From: an uncultured Prevotella sp.
GTDB taxonomy: Bacteria > Bacteroidota > Bacteroidia > Bacteroidales > Bacteroidaceae
Direction of reading: 5' to 3'
DNA length: 14,184 nt
Assembly: GCA_900546575.1 (NCBI GenBank)
Contig: URDM01000075.1
Location: forward strand, 1-14,184
Shown: piece after piece, positions 1-7,293 of the stretch
How positions within the stretch are numbered: the stretch's first letter is position 1
Layout: each line of letters starts with the position of its first letter
Program-made: the position numbers and the translations under genes
Notes under the pieces: model-generated
Database searches by the model: none
Seen by the model: the letters and a program-made list of their open reading frames with translations, nothing else
What the model was told of the DNA's origin: nothing

Positions 1-192
1 AAATTTTATTAGTTATATTACGTTAATTAACTCCCTCATTTTCAAACGATTACGTTAGAATTAACAGAGTATTGATGTATTATAATTTAATATTATCTGC
101 AAAAATACAAAAATAGATTGAATATCTCTTGACCTATAATATGAAAATCACAGTCGTCGGTCTGGCGTAACGGATATTTCAATAAAAAGTCG
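1..192. other. AT-rich intergenic sequence, no gene seen
   Basis: No convincing coding sequence is visible. The stretch is very AT-rich. A minus-strand match to the Bacteroidota -7 box (TATTTTTG, plus positions 100-107) could drive a gene beyond the left edge, but no TTTG partner is present at the right distance. A nine-codon reading frame at 141-170 (MKITVVGLA then stop) resembles the first residues of a Rossmann-fold protein but does not continue. Confidence 0.5.
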
Positions 193-200
193 TAACTTTG
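193..200 (+). promoter_or_regulatory. Bacteroidota -7 promoter box for ndh
   Basis: TAACTTTG matches the Bacteroidota consensus TAnnTTTG exactly. No TTTG is found 19 bp upstream, so the -33 half is weak. A start just after this box would give ndh an unusually long leader of about 190 nt, which contains the direct repeats and operator-like palindromes described separately. No nearer consensus box was found. Confidence 0.45.
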
Positions 201-211
201 CATAGCAATTA

Positions 212-252
212 AGGATAACTCCACAACACAATAGGATAACTTCCACAACACA
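212..252 (+). repeat. two tandem direct repeats in the ndh leader
   Basis: A 19-nt unit beginning AGGATAACT and ending CCACAACACA occurs at 212-230 and again at 233-252, the second copy having one extra T. The spacing is 21 bp, about two helical turns. The arrangement suggests side-by-side binding of a protein, or a simple duplication. Confidence 0.55.
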
Positions 253-256
253 TATT

Positions 257-299
257 GCAAACGTTTGCGAATATTGGGAACGTTTCCGCAATCGTTTCC
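257..299. promoter_or_regulatory. LacI/PurR-like operator palindrome plus two degenerate copies
   Basis: GCAAACGTTTGC at 257-268 is a perfect 12-bp palindrome with the central CG typical of LacI-family operators; its core equals the E. coli PurR box. Two degenerate versions follow: GGGAACGTTTCC at 276-287 and GCAATCGTTTCC at 288-299. They lie between the probable promoter and ndh, so a bound regulator could act as a roadblock. Which protein binds is unknown; no regulator gene is in the window. Confidence 0.45.
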
Positions 300-395
300 A
301 TAAATTAAAACACAACAAAATAGAATAGTCTGCTCAATAATGGCTAATTTAGCCGTCACAAAGAGTAACTGAATAAACCTTTTTATATTTATCGT

Positions 396-1745
396 ATGAG
401 CATCAATATCCAGAGAAATCAGAAGAAGAGAGTAGTAATCGTTGGTGGCGGACTTGGCGGACTGCGCCTTGCAGAAGACCTCTACGGGTCGGGCATGCAG
501 GTAGTGCTGATCGACAAGAACAACTTCCATCAGTTTCCACCGCTTATTTATCAGATTGCCTCGGCAGGTATCGACCCGAGCAGCATCTCATTCCCCTTCC
601 GTCAGATATTCCGCAAGCGCAAGGATTTCTATTTCCGCATGGCTGAGGCTCGTATGGTAGACACCGACAAGAAGATTCTGCAGACTTCTATCGGCAAAAT
701 CGACTACGACTACCTTGTGCTGGCAGCTGGAGCCACAACTAATTTCTTCGGCAACAAGAACATTGAGGAGTGGGCCATTCCGATGAAGACCGTGCCCGAG
801 GCAATGGGTCTGCGCAATGCCTTGCTCTCCAACTTCGAGCGTGCGCTGACATGCGCTACTGAGGAGGAGCGACAGGAGCTGCTCAACATCGTCATCGTAG
901 GCGGTGGCGCTACAGGCGTGGAGATAGCCGGAGCGCTGTCGGAGATGAAGCGCTACGTTATTCCTTACGACTATCCCGACATGGACTTCTCGTTGATGCA
1001 CATTTACCTCATAGAGGCTGGCGACCGTCTGCTTGCCGGAATGTCGCAAGACTCGTCGCGCAAGGCTTACGACTTCCTCAAGAGCATGGGTGTCGACGTG
1101 CAGTTCGGCAAGATGGTGACCGACTATCGCGACCACAAGGTAATCATGAAGGACGGCACAGAGATTCCTACACGTACATTTCTCTGGGTGTCGGGCATTC
1201 GTGCCAACGCCATGCCTGGCATCAGCGACGACCATATGGGACGTGGTTTCCGCTTCAAGGTAGACCAGTTTAACCGCATTCCCGGACTGGATGGCGTATT
1301 TGCCATTGGCGACCAGTGTCTGCAGACTACCGATGCTGCTTACCCCAACGGACACCCGCAGGTGGCACAGGTGGCAATACAGCAGGCCAAGAATCTTGCC
1401 AAGAACCTCAAGAAGATTAACGAAGGTCAGGACGAGAGCTCTCTTACAGCCTTCAAGTACAACAACCTCGGTTCAATGGCAACTATCGGCCGCAACAAGG
1501 CAGTTGTAGAGATAGGCAAGTTCCGCAGCCAGGGATTCTTCGCATGGATTCTGTGGCTCGTAGTTCACCTGCGCTCAATCCTCGGCGTCAAGAACAAGAT
1601 GATGGTGTTGCTCAACTGGCTTTGGAAATACGTCAGCTACAACGATTCTATCCGCATGATCACCTACGCCACAAAGCCGCGTGAGGTAGTGGAGCGTATG
1701 GAGCGTGAGCAGACCACACACTTGGGTGAGGACCTCATGGATTGA
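396..1745 (+). CDS. ndh: type II NADH:quinone oxidoreductase (NDH-2)
   Basis: This is a 449-residue single-subunit flavoprotein of the NDH-2 family, which transfers electrons from NADH to the membrane quinone pool without pumping protons. Two dinucleotide-binding motifs are visible: VIVGGGLGG at about residues 14-22 for FAD and IVGGGATGVEIAG at about 167-179 for NADH. The second FAD contact FAIGDQ is at about 303-308. The C-terminus (about 381-418: FFAWILWLVV, then LLNWLWKYV) is aromatic and amphipathic, as expected for the membrane anchor of this family. Length fits the family. The start chosen is the first ATG, eleven residues before the Rossmann strand, with only a weak ribosome-binding site. 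The gene stands alone behind a long leader with operator-like repeats. Assignment is from sequence motifs; use of menaquinone is inferred from the group. Confidence 0.93.
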   Translation: MSINIQRNQKKRVVIVGGGLGGLRLAEDLYGSGMQVVLIDKNNFHQFPPLIYQIASAGIDPSSISFPFRQIFRKRKDFYFRMAEARMVDTDKKILQTSIGKIDYDYLVLAAGATTNFFGNKNIEEWAIPMKTVPEAMGLRNALLSNFERALTCATEEERQELLNIVIVGGGATGVEIAGALSEMKRYVIPYDYPDMDFSLMHIYLIEAGDRLLAGMSQDSSRKAYDFLKSMGVDVQFGKMVTDYRDHKVIMKDGTEIPTRTFLWVSGIRANAMPGISDDHMGRGFRFKVDQFNRIPGLDGVFAIGDQCLQTTDAAYPNGHPQVAQVAIQQAKNLAKNLKKINEGQDESSLTAFKYNNLGSMATIGRNKAVVEIGKFRSQGFFAWILWLVVHLRSILGVKNKMMVLLNWLWKYVSYNDSIRMITYATKPREVVERMEREQTTHLGEDLMD

Positions 1746-1806
1746 TAAAAGCTGAAAGCGGAGATTTTTTTATTTATAATTCTGTATTTTATAATTCTAA
1801 AAATAG

Positions 1807-1814
1807 TATATTTG
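1807..1814 (+). promoter_or_regulatory. Bacteroidota -7 promoter box for ydfG
   Basis: TATATTTG matches TAnnTTTG and lies 59 nt upstream of the dehydrogenase start. The -33 region is poor (TCTG at 1781-1784, 22 bp away). Transcription would start at about 1820, immediately before the hairpin at 1826-1849. Confidence 0.5.
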
Positions 1815-1825
1815 CAGAAGAATGG

Positions 1826-1853
1826 ACGGCGTCATGACCATGGCGCCGTTTTT
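1826..1853 (+). terminator. hairpin plus U-tract between promoter box and ydfG
   Basis: The arm starting ACGGCG at 1826 pairs through to CGCCGT ending at 1849, giving about ten base pairs (one G-T) around a GACC loop, followed by five T. This has the form of an intrinsic terminator. It sits downstream of the promoter box and upstream of the ydfG start at 1873, so it could be a leader attenuator. It could also simply terminate ndh transcripts, which end 80 nt upstream. Confidence 0.55.
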
Positions 1854-1872
1854 AAATTTAAAAATCTGAGAC

Positions 1873-2634
1873 ATGAAAAGAAAGACAGCTCTTATCACTG
1901 GTGCTACAAGCGGAATAGGAATGGCTTGCGCACGCCGTTTTGCCGTTGGTGGCTACAATCTTATCATTACCGGCCGTTCTGCCGACAAGCTTCAGGCGTT
2001 GAAGGCTGAACTTGAGGCTGGTGGGGTGAAAGTGCTCGCGCTCGCCTTCGACGTGTGCAATCGTGAGGCTACGTGCGATGCTGTGGCAAGCATACCCGAT
2101 GCTTTCAAGCCCATCGACGTGCTCATCAACAACGCCGGACTGGCACGTGGTTTGGAGCCAGAATACGAGGGTGACTTCCATGACTGGGACGAGATGATTG
2201 ACACCAACATCAAGGGATTGCTCAACATGACTCGCTTTGTGGTGCCCGAGATGGTGAGCCTTAACCACGGTCATGTGATAAATATAGGTAGTGTAGCTGG
2301 CGATGCAGCTTATGCCGGAGGCGGAGTCTACTGTGCCACAAAGGCTGCCGTCAAAGCACTTACCGACGGACTGCGCATCGACGTTGCCCATACAAGTGTA
2401 CGAGTGACCAACCTGAAGCCCGGACTCGTTGAGACCAACTTCTCCAACGTCCGTTTCCATGGCGATAACGAGCGTGCCGACAATGTATATAAGGGCATCA
2501 AGCCGCTCGTAGGCGACGACATTGCCGACGTAGCGTTCTACGCAGCAAGCGCTCCCGAGCACGTGCAGATAGCCGAAGTGCTGGTGCTTGCCACACATCA
2601 GGCCAATGGAACTGTTGTGCATAGAAAAAGTTGA
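1873..2634 (+). CDS. ydfG: YdfG-like short-chain dehydrogenase/reductase
   Basis: A 253-residue classical SDR enzyme. The cofactor motif TGATSGIG is at residues 9-16, NNAG at 86-89, and the catalytic triad is Ser140, Tyr153 and Lys157 (YCATK). The sequence follows E. coli YdfG closely in distinctive places: a DW-MIDTN segment, the NHGHVINIGS strand, and the EP/KPGLVETNFSNVRF substrate loop. YdfG is an NADP-dependent 3-hydroxy acid dehydrogenase acting on L-allo-threonine, serine and 3-hydroxypropionate-type substrates; the same substrate range is inferred here. The TGRS segment after strand 2 (about 34-37) supports NADP preference. The start ATG has an A-rich leader and follows a promoter box and hairpin. 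The TGA stop lies inside the first copy of an inverted repeat. Confidence 0.88.
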   Translation: MKRKTALITGATSGIGMACARRFAVGGYNLIITGRSADKLQALKAELEAGGVKVLALAFDVCNREATCDAVASIPDAFKPIDVLINNAGLARGLEPEYEGDFHDWDEMIDTNIKGLLNMTRFVVPEMVSLNHGHVINIGSVAGDAAYAGGGVYCATKAAVKALTDGLRIDVAHTSVRVTNLKPGLVETNFSNVRFHGDNERADNVYKGIKPLVGDDIADVAFYAASAPEHVQIAEVLVLATHQANGTVVHRKS

Positions 2635-2635
2635 A

Positions 2636-2710
2636 AGTTGAAATTTGAGAGTTATGATTACCAAGCTAAACATTAATGTTAAAGCACATCATAACTCTCA
2701 ATTCTCAACT
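2636..2710. repeat. large inverted repeat between convergent genes
   Basis: A 23-nt arm at 2636-2658 is complementary to 2688-2710 with two mismatches; the inner 12 bp (GAGAGTTATGAT against ATCATAACTCTC) are perfect. The 29-nt loop itself contains the perfect palindrome AACATTAATGTT at 2669-2680. The element fills the space between the ends of ydfG and the methyltransferase and begins inside the ydfG stop region. A two-way transcription end is likely, though no long U-tract follows. Its TTGAAAGTTGAAATTTGAG style resembles the tails of the repeats near 8.8-12.8 kb. Confidence 0.7.
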
Positions 2711-2722
2711 CTTAACTGTAAA

Positions 2723-3448
2723 CTAAATAAGCCTTGCCAAGTAGTCGTAGTGCTCACCCTCTGCCACAATCTCACACTGCCAGCCGCATTGCTTGCTTAT
2801 AGAGGCGAGCAGTGCGGGGTCGGTGTATAGCCAGTCGAAGGGTTCGCCCTTCACGTTTTTGTATTGCATCTGGTAGTCCACCTCGCCATAGTACGGCGCA
2901 TTGAGGTCGATATCCATCGTCCCGTCCTCGTTCTCGTATATGTATTTCAGGTCGGACGAGTCCACCAGAATCTGTCCGCCATCAGCCAGCAGTTCCTTCA
3001 GACGGTTGAGCAGCGATGGCAGACGCTCGAGTTTGCCGGCAATGCCTGTGCCGTTCATCAGTAGCAGCAGCGTGTCGTATTTGCCCTGCAGTTGCGGGTC
3101 AAACAGGTTCACGCACTCCACATCCTTAATTCCACGCTCACTCATCACCTCGCAGCTCAGCGGCGAGATGTCGATGGCCTTCACCTCAATGCCACGCTCC
3201 TGCAGAGCCAGCGCATGACATCCGGCACCTGCACCGATGTCGAGCACACGTCCGCATGCCATTTCCAGAGCCTTCTGCTCCAGACGTGGCATCTTGTTGA
3301 ACGGGCGGAACAGATGCGCCACAGGCATTTCGTCCTCTTCAAACATCGACGACAACACACGCAGACGGGCAGCCTTGCCCGAGCGGTGGAAGTCGCTTAT
3401 AGCCGCACCCATAGGGTCGTGGCTTTTATCTAATATGGAATATTTCAT
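2723..3448 (-). CDS. class I SAM-dependent methyltransferase
   Basis: A 241-residue protein with the Rossmann-like methyltransferase fold. Motif I is VLDIGAGAGCHAL at about residues 68-80, and the acidic residue ending strand 2 (KAIDIS, D93) would bind the SAM ribose. The strand YDTLLLLMNGTGIAG at about 124-138 and the ADGGQILVDSSD segment correspond to strands 4 and 5. A helical N-terminal region of about 60 residues precedes the domain. It resembles uncharacterised Bacteroidota methyltransferases; the substrate cannot be read from sequence. It is transcribed alone from a promoter divergent to the Rpn-family gene and ends against the inverted repeat it shares with ydfG. The start is the first ATG after its promoter box. 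Confidence 0.85.
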   Translation of the reverse strand: MKYSILDKSHDPMGAAISDFHRSGKAARLRVLSSMFEEDEMPVAHLFRPFNKMPRLEQKALEMACGRVLDIGAGAGCHALALQERGIEVKAIDISPLSCEVMSERGIKDVECVNLFDPQLQGKYDTLLLLMNGTGIAGKLERLPSLLNRLKELLADGGQILVDSSDLKYIYENEDGTMDIDLNAPYYGEVDYQMQYKNVKGEPFDWLYTDPALLASISKQCGWQCEIVAEGEHYDYLARLI

Positions 3449-3506
3449 CTTAAGCTTTTCAGTTTTTATATTTAGACGTTTATTCGATTTTGTATTGAAA
3501 TGGCTA

Positions 3507-3537
3507 CAAAGTTATGCTTAACAGATGAAATATCCAA
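3507..3537 (-). promoter_or_regulatory. promoter of the methyltransferase gene
   Basis: On the minus strand TAACTTTG (plus 3507-3514) matches the -7 consensus, and TTGG (plus 3534-3537) lies exactly 19 bp upstream as a near match to the -33 box. The leader to the start codon is about 55 nt. Confidence 0.6.
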
Positions 3538-3567
3538 GCCTAAACATTCTTATTTTCGGCTTCTCTA

Positions 3568-3598
3568 TTTGTAAATCAATAAAAATACCGTATATTTG
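3568..3598 (+). promoter_or_regulatory. near-perfect Bacteroidota promoter for the Rpn-family gene
   Basis: TTTG at 3568-3571, a spacer of 19 bp, and TATATTTG at 3591-3598 match the Bacteroidota sigma-ABfr consensus at every defined position. The start codon follows at 3624, leaving a leader of about 20 nt. This promoter is divergent from that of the methyltransferase. Confidence 0.75.
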
Positions 3599-3623
3599 CT
3601 GATGAAATCAAAAATGTAGCTTT

Positions 3624-4496
3624 ATGACAGAAAAATACATTAATCCACATACAGATTTTGGCTTTAAGCGACTCTTCGGATCAGAGTTTAACAAGGAACT
3701 GCTTATCAGCTTTCTGAACGCTATGTTTCATGGCGAGCAGAATGTTCAAGATGTCACGTATCTTAATTCCGAGCAACTTGGCGACCGTGCTGATGCCCGA
3801 CGTGCCATCTTCGATGTATATTGCGAGAACGACAGAGGCGAGAAGTTTATTGTTGAGATGCAGAATGTCTATCAGGAATTCTTCAAGGACCGCACCATAT
3901 ATTATTCGACCTTTCCTATCCGTGAACAGGCTCAGCGTGGAGGCGAATGGGACTTCCATCTCAATCCTGTATATACTATCGGCTTGCTGAACTTCAACTT
4001 TGCTGAGGGACTTCAGAATGCGAAACGCTGGCACCATGAAGTGAAATTGATAGAGGTGGATACGCACGAGGTGTTCTATGACAAACTGACATATATATAT
4101 GTAGAGATTCCTAAATTCGACAAAAAGGAAACGGAACTTGTAAGTATGTACGACAAGTGGATGTATGTGCTGAAGAATCTCTCCAACTTGATGCAGCGCC
4201 CGGCAGCCCTGCAGGAGCGTGTATTTACTCGTCTTTTTGAACAAGCCGAGATTGCAAAGTTTGACAATCAAGAACGTAGACTGTATGAAGATAGTGTCAA
4301 TGCTTATCGCGATATAGTTAACGCCATACGAACAGCTGAGAAAAAGAAATTTGCCGAAGGTCGTGCCGAAGGTCGTGCAGAGGGTCGTGCAGAAGGCATA
4401 ATTGAAGTTGCTAAATCAATGATTAAAAAGGGAATGTCAGTCGAACTTATTTCCGAAGTTACTGGCTTGTCTCATGATGAAATACAACGTATATAA
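3624..4496 (+). CDS. Rpn family PD-(D/E)XK nuclease / putative transposase
   Basis: A 290-residue member of the Rpn/YhgA-like family (annotated as recombination-promoting nuclease, or PD-(D/E)XK nuclease family transposase). The opening NPHTDFGFKRLFG is the family signature. Asp64 (IFDVYC) and Glu78-x-Gln80 (FIVEMQ) fit the PD-(D/E)XK active site, with Gln at the usual Lys position as in much of this family. The nuclease domain covers roughly residues 1-150, a helical region follows, and a tandem AEGR repeat at 244-258 links to a short C-terminal helix pair ending VTGLSHDEIQRI. Rpn proteins of E. coli are DNA endonucleases that raise RecA-independent recombination; the cellular role in Bacteroidota is unclear and some act in phage defence. 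It has its own strong promoter and ends 5 nt before the FKBP gene. No terminal repeats typical of a DNA transposon were seen. Confidence 0.88.
   Translation: MTEKYINPHTDFGFKRLFGSEFNKELLISFLNAMFHGEQNVQDVTYLNSEQLGDRADARRAIFDVYCENDRGEKFIVEMQNVYQEFFKDRTIYYSTFPIREQAQRGGEWDFHLNPVYTIGLLNFNFAEGLQNAKRWHHEVKLIEVDTHEVFYDKLTYIYVEIPKFDKKETELVSMYDKWMYVLKNLSNLMQRPAALQERVFTRLFEQAEIAKFDNQERRLYEDSVNAYRDIVNAIRTAEKKKFAEGRAEGRAEGRAEGIIEVAKSMIKKGMSVELISEVTGLSHDEIQRI
4353..4397 (+). repeat. in-frame 12-bp tandem repeat encoding AEGR units
   Basis: GCCGAAGGTCGT and close variants repeat three times plus a partial fourth copy, encoding AEGRAEGRAEGRAEG. The 12-bp period keeps the frame, so slippage would lengthen or shorten the linker without breaking the protein. 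Such EGR-type repeats are common near the C-terminus of this family. Confidence 0.85.
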
Positions 4497-4501
4497 TTGA
4501 T

Positions 4502-4900
4502 ATGAACAAACGTGAATATGCAAAGGCAAACCTCGAATGGCTTGCCGAGAAAGCTAAGGAAGAGGGCGTAAAATCGCTTCCGCGTGGCATTTACTATAAG
4601 GTTTTATCCGAGGGCAACGCTGACGGCAAACATCCCACGCCGCGCAGCATCGTCACCGCCCATTACACCGGTCGCACCATCAATGGCAAGAAGTTTGATT
4701 CAAGCCGTGGTGGAGCACCATTGGCTGTGCGCCTGTGCGACCTCATTGAGGGCTGGATTGTAGCCATGCAGCAGATGTGCGTGGGCGACAAGTGGGAGGT
4801 CTACATCCCTGCCGAAATGGGCTACGGCAAATTCTCGCAACCCGGAATACCAGGTGGCTCAACACTCATTTTCGAAATCGAACTCCTGGGAATTGCTTAG
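4502..4900 (+). CDS. FKBP-type peptidyl-prolyl cis-trans isomerase
   Basis: A 132-residue FKBP with a short helical N-terminal extension (about 1-25) and one FKBP domain. FKBP12-type pocket residues are recognisable: Tyr in HYTG (about 55), Phe-Asp in KKFDSS (about 65-66), LIEGW (about 82-86), and the GYG loop tyrosine near 108. It ends with the GSTLIFEIELLGI strand. There is no signal peptide or lipobox, so it should act in the cytosol, unlike many lipoprotein FKBPs of Bacteroidota. The expected activity is proline isomerisation in protein folding. The start lies only 5 nt after the Rpn-family stop and no promoter is seen between them, so co-transcription is likely. The ribosome-binding site must lie within the Rpn-family coding end. 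Confidence 0.9.
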   Translation: MNKREYAKANLEWLAEKAKEEGVKSLPRGIYYKVLSEGNADGKHPTPRSIVTAHYTGRTINGKKFDSSRGGAPLAVRLCDLIEGWIVAMQQMCVGDKWEVYIPAEMGYGKFSQPGIPGGSTLIFEIELLGIA

Positions 4901-4902
4901 AA

Positions 4903-4934
4903 GGTTGAGATGGTGACAGGTTGAGATGGTGTCG
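4903..4934 (+). repeat. tandem 16-bp repeat after the FKBP gene
   Basis: GGTTGAGATGGTGACA at 4903-4918 is followed directly by GGTTGAGATGGTGTCG at 4919-4934 (14 of 16 identical). It starts two bases after the FKBP stop codon. The remaining sequence to 5024 is AT-rich leader for the M3 peptidase; no TAnnTTTG box was found in it. Confidence 0.7.
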
Positions 4935-5024
4935 GTTTGTAATGCCTCTTAATTATTAGTCGGATTTCAATAGTAAATAAAATAGATAAAAACAAATAAA
5001 AGAACTAACCCAAATAATAAACGT

Positions 5025-7163
5025 ATGAATTTCAATAACACAGTCCTAACCTTTGGCTTGGTAGCTGCCTTCCTGCAGATGCCAGCCACATCGTTCGCCC
5101 AAGGCTCGGGCACCAATCGTCCTAATCCTCTCTTGCAGAAGAGCAGCCTGCCATTTGGCGCGCCCGACTTCAGCAAGATTCAGGAGACCGACTATCTGCC
5201 GGCAATCCTGGCAGCCATCAAGAATCAGCGTGAGAACATCCAGAAGATTGTCGACAACAAGAAGAAGCCGACATTCCAGAACACTATCCTCGCCTATGAG
5301 GAGAGCGGCATAATGCTCGACCGCGTCATCAACGTGTTCGACGGACTCACCAGCGCACACAAGACCCCCGTCATAGCCGAGACCGAAGATAAGGTGATGC
5401 CGCTGCTCACCGACCTCAACAATGAGATTTCATTCAATCAGCGCCTTTTCGAGCGCATCAAGTACGTCTACGACCATGAGTACAGCAAGCTTAAGGGCGA
5501 AGACCAGCGCCTCACCGAAGTCGTCTACAAGAGCTTCGTACGTTCGGGCGCTTTGCTTCCTGCCGACAAGATGGAACGCATGAAGCAGATCAATTCGCGC
5601 ATCTCCGAGTTGCAGCAGCAGTGGGGCAACCTCCTGCCCGCCGCCACCAACAACGCCGTAGTATGGGTAGACAGCAAGGAGCAGCTTGCCGGACTCAGCG
5701 ATGCCGACATTGCCCAGTGCAAGAAGGATGCCGAGAGCCGTGGCAGCAAGTCGCCCTATTGCATCGTCATCATCAACACCACACAGCAGCCCATCCTCGC
5801 CAGTCTACAGAATCGCGATCTGCGCCGCAAGGTGTTTGAGGCAAGCGTCCACCGTGCCGATGCCACCAACCCTAAGTACAACACTTTCCCTATCGTAACC
5901 GAACTTGCCAAGCTGCGTGCCGAGAAGGGCAAACTCATGGGCTACGCCACCTATGCCGACTACTCGCTCGAGCGCACAATGGCTAAGAATCCCAAGAACG
6001 TCTACAACTTCCTGCGCCAGCTCATCAAGGACTATTCGCCAAAGGCCGATGCCGAGACACGAGCTATCGAGCAGTATGCCCAGAAGCTTGAGGGCCCCGA
6101 CTTCCGTCTGCAGCCCTACGACCGCTTCTACTATTCTGCCAAGATGAAGAAGGAGATGCTTAATATATCCGACGACGAGATAAAGCCCTACTTCAATGTT
6201 GACAGCGTGCAGATCAACGGCGTGTTCTACGCAGCCCAGCGTGCCTACGGCCTCACCTTCAAGCAGCGCAAGGACATCCCGACTTATCATCCCGACATGA
6301 AGGTGTTTGAGGTGATTGACAAGAACGGCAAGCCCATTGCTCTTTTCTACAGCGACTTCTTCCGTCGTCCCACCAAGCGTGGCGGAGCATGGATGAGCGC
6401 CTTTGCCAAGCAGAGCCGCCAGCGCGGACAGCTCCCCATCATCTACAATGTGTGCAACAACGCCAAGGCTCCCGAAGGTCAGCCGTCGCTCATCACTTGG
6501 GACGAGGTGTGCACCATGTTCCATGAGTTTGGTCACGCCCTCCACGGCATCCTTTCCAACTGCCAGTACAACACCCTCTCAGGTACAGCCGTGGCACGCG
6601 ACTTCGTAGAGCTTCCGTCGCAGTTCAACGAGTCGTTTGCAAGCATTCCCGAGATATTCGACCACTTCGCACGCCATACCGAGACAGGCAAGCCGATGCC
6701 AGCCGATCTCAAGGCACGTATGCTCGAAAGCATCAACTTCCAGACAGCTTACGCCCTTGGCGAGAATCTTGCCTCTACATGTCTCGACCTCGCATGGCAC
6801 ATGATCAGCGCCGACGAAGTGCCCTCGCCCTATATGGCAGGAGCATTCGAAAAGGAGCAGCTCCACAACATCGGTCTGCTCAATACACAGATACCTCCAC
6901 GCTACTCTACCTCTTACTTCAACCACGTGTGGGGTGGGGGCTACGCAGCTGGCTACTATAGCTATCTGTGGACTGAGGTGCTCGCTGTCAACGTTGCCGA
7001 CTACTTCGCCAAGCACGGAGCACTCGACCCCGCCGTCGGACAGGCTTTCCGCGACAAGGTTCTGAGCCGTGGCAATACCAAGGACCAAATGCAGATGTTC
7101 ACCGACTTCACCGGAATGCAGAGCCCTGATGCTTCAGGCCTGCTCAAGGCAAGAGGACTGTAG
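5025..7163 (+). CDS. dcp: M3 family peptidyl-dipeptidase, exported
   Basis: A 712-residue zinc metallopeptidase of family M3 (thimet oligopeptidase / Dcp group). The zinc motif is HEFGH at residues 500-504 and the third ligand is Glu529 (DFVELPSQ), the spacing expected from E. coli Dcp. The substrate-binding tyrosine segment WGGGYAAGYYSY lies at about 636-647. The N-terminus has a hydrophobic stretch and SFAQG with probable signal peptidase I cleavage after Ala25, so the enzyme is probably periplasmic; the n-region lacks a positive residue, which is slightly unusual. Dcp removes C-terminal dipeptides from short peptides. The downstream M18 aminopeptidase makes a functional pair in peptide breakdown. 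Full length for the family. The chosen ATG is preceded closely by an in-frame stop. Confidence 0.93.
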   Translation: MNFNNTVLTFGLVAAFLQMPATSFAQGSGTNRPNPLLQKSSLPFGAPDFSKIQETDYLPAILAAIKNQRENIQKIVDNKKKPTFQNTILAYEESGIMLDRVINVFDGLTSAHKTPVIAETEDKVMPLLTDLNNEISFNQRLFERIKYVYDHEYSKLKGEDQRLTEVVYKSFVRSGALLPADKMERMKQINSRISELQQQWGNLLPAATNNAVVWVDSKEQLAGLSDADIAQCKKDAESRGSKSPYCIVIINTTQQPILASLQNRDLRRKVFEASVHRADATNPKYNTFPIVTELAKLRAEKGKLMGYATYADYSLERTMAKNPKNVYNFLRQLIKDYSPKADAETRAIEQYAQKLEGPDFRLQPYDRFYYSAKMKKEMLNISDDEIKPYFNVDSVQINGVFYAAQRAYGLTFKQRKDIPTYHPDMKVFEVIDKNGKPIALFYSDFFRRPTKRGGAWMSAFAKQSRQRGQLPIIYNVCNNAKAPEGQPSLITWDEVCTMFHEFGHALHGILSNCQYNTLSGTAVARDFVELPSQFNESFASIPEIFDHFARHTETGKPMPADLKARMLESINFQTAYALGENLASTCLDLAWHMISADEVPSPYMAGAFEKEQLHNIGLLNTQIPPRYSTSYFNHVWGGGYAAGYYSYLWTEVLAVNVADYFAKHGALDPAVGQAFRDKVLSRGNTKDQMQMFTDFTGMQSPDASGLLKARGL

Positions 7164-7175
7164 TGTTGAAGAAAA

Positions 7176-7247
7176 GTCACGAATGTCCACGAATTACTCA
7201 CGAATTCTGTAGCTTAGATTCATGGTTAATTCATGATAATTCGTGAC
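7176..7247. repeat. TCACGAATT-type inverted repeat after dcp
   Basis: The left arm from 7176 carries three spaced copies of CACGAAT; the right arm ending at 7247 carries the complementary ATTCATG / ATTCGTGAC units. Together the arms span about 30 nt each around a loop near CTGTAGCTTAG, with several mismatches. The end of the right arm, GATAATTCGTGACAATAAAA, recurs with one change upstream of the flavoprotein gene on the minus strand (about 10093-10112). No clear U-tract follows, so a terminator role is uncertain. Confidence 0.65.
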
Positions 7248-7293
7248 AATAAAAGAAAATTATTATCAATTTATTAATCGACAAATTAAAAAA

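Noticed and set aside
141..170. Nine-codon frame MKITVVGLA preceded by TATAAT, like a nucleotide-sugar dehydrogenase N-terminus
   Set aside because: Too short, and no frame continues the homology after the stop; chance resemblance cannot be excluded.
588..1355. 255-codon open frame antisense to ndh
   Set aside because: Lies wholly within a certain gene, has no recognisable motifs, and reflects the codon bias of the opposite strand.
3624..4496. Complete insertion sequence around the Rpn-family gene
   Set aside because: Despite the transposase label of the family, no terminal inverted repeats or target duplications were found flanking it.
7243..7293. Upstream GTG start for the M18 aminopeptidase
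   Set aside because: The extra 17 residues come partly from an intergenic repeat and do not fit the family N-terminus; the ATG at 7294 does.
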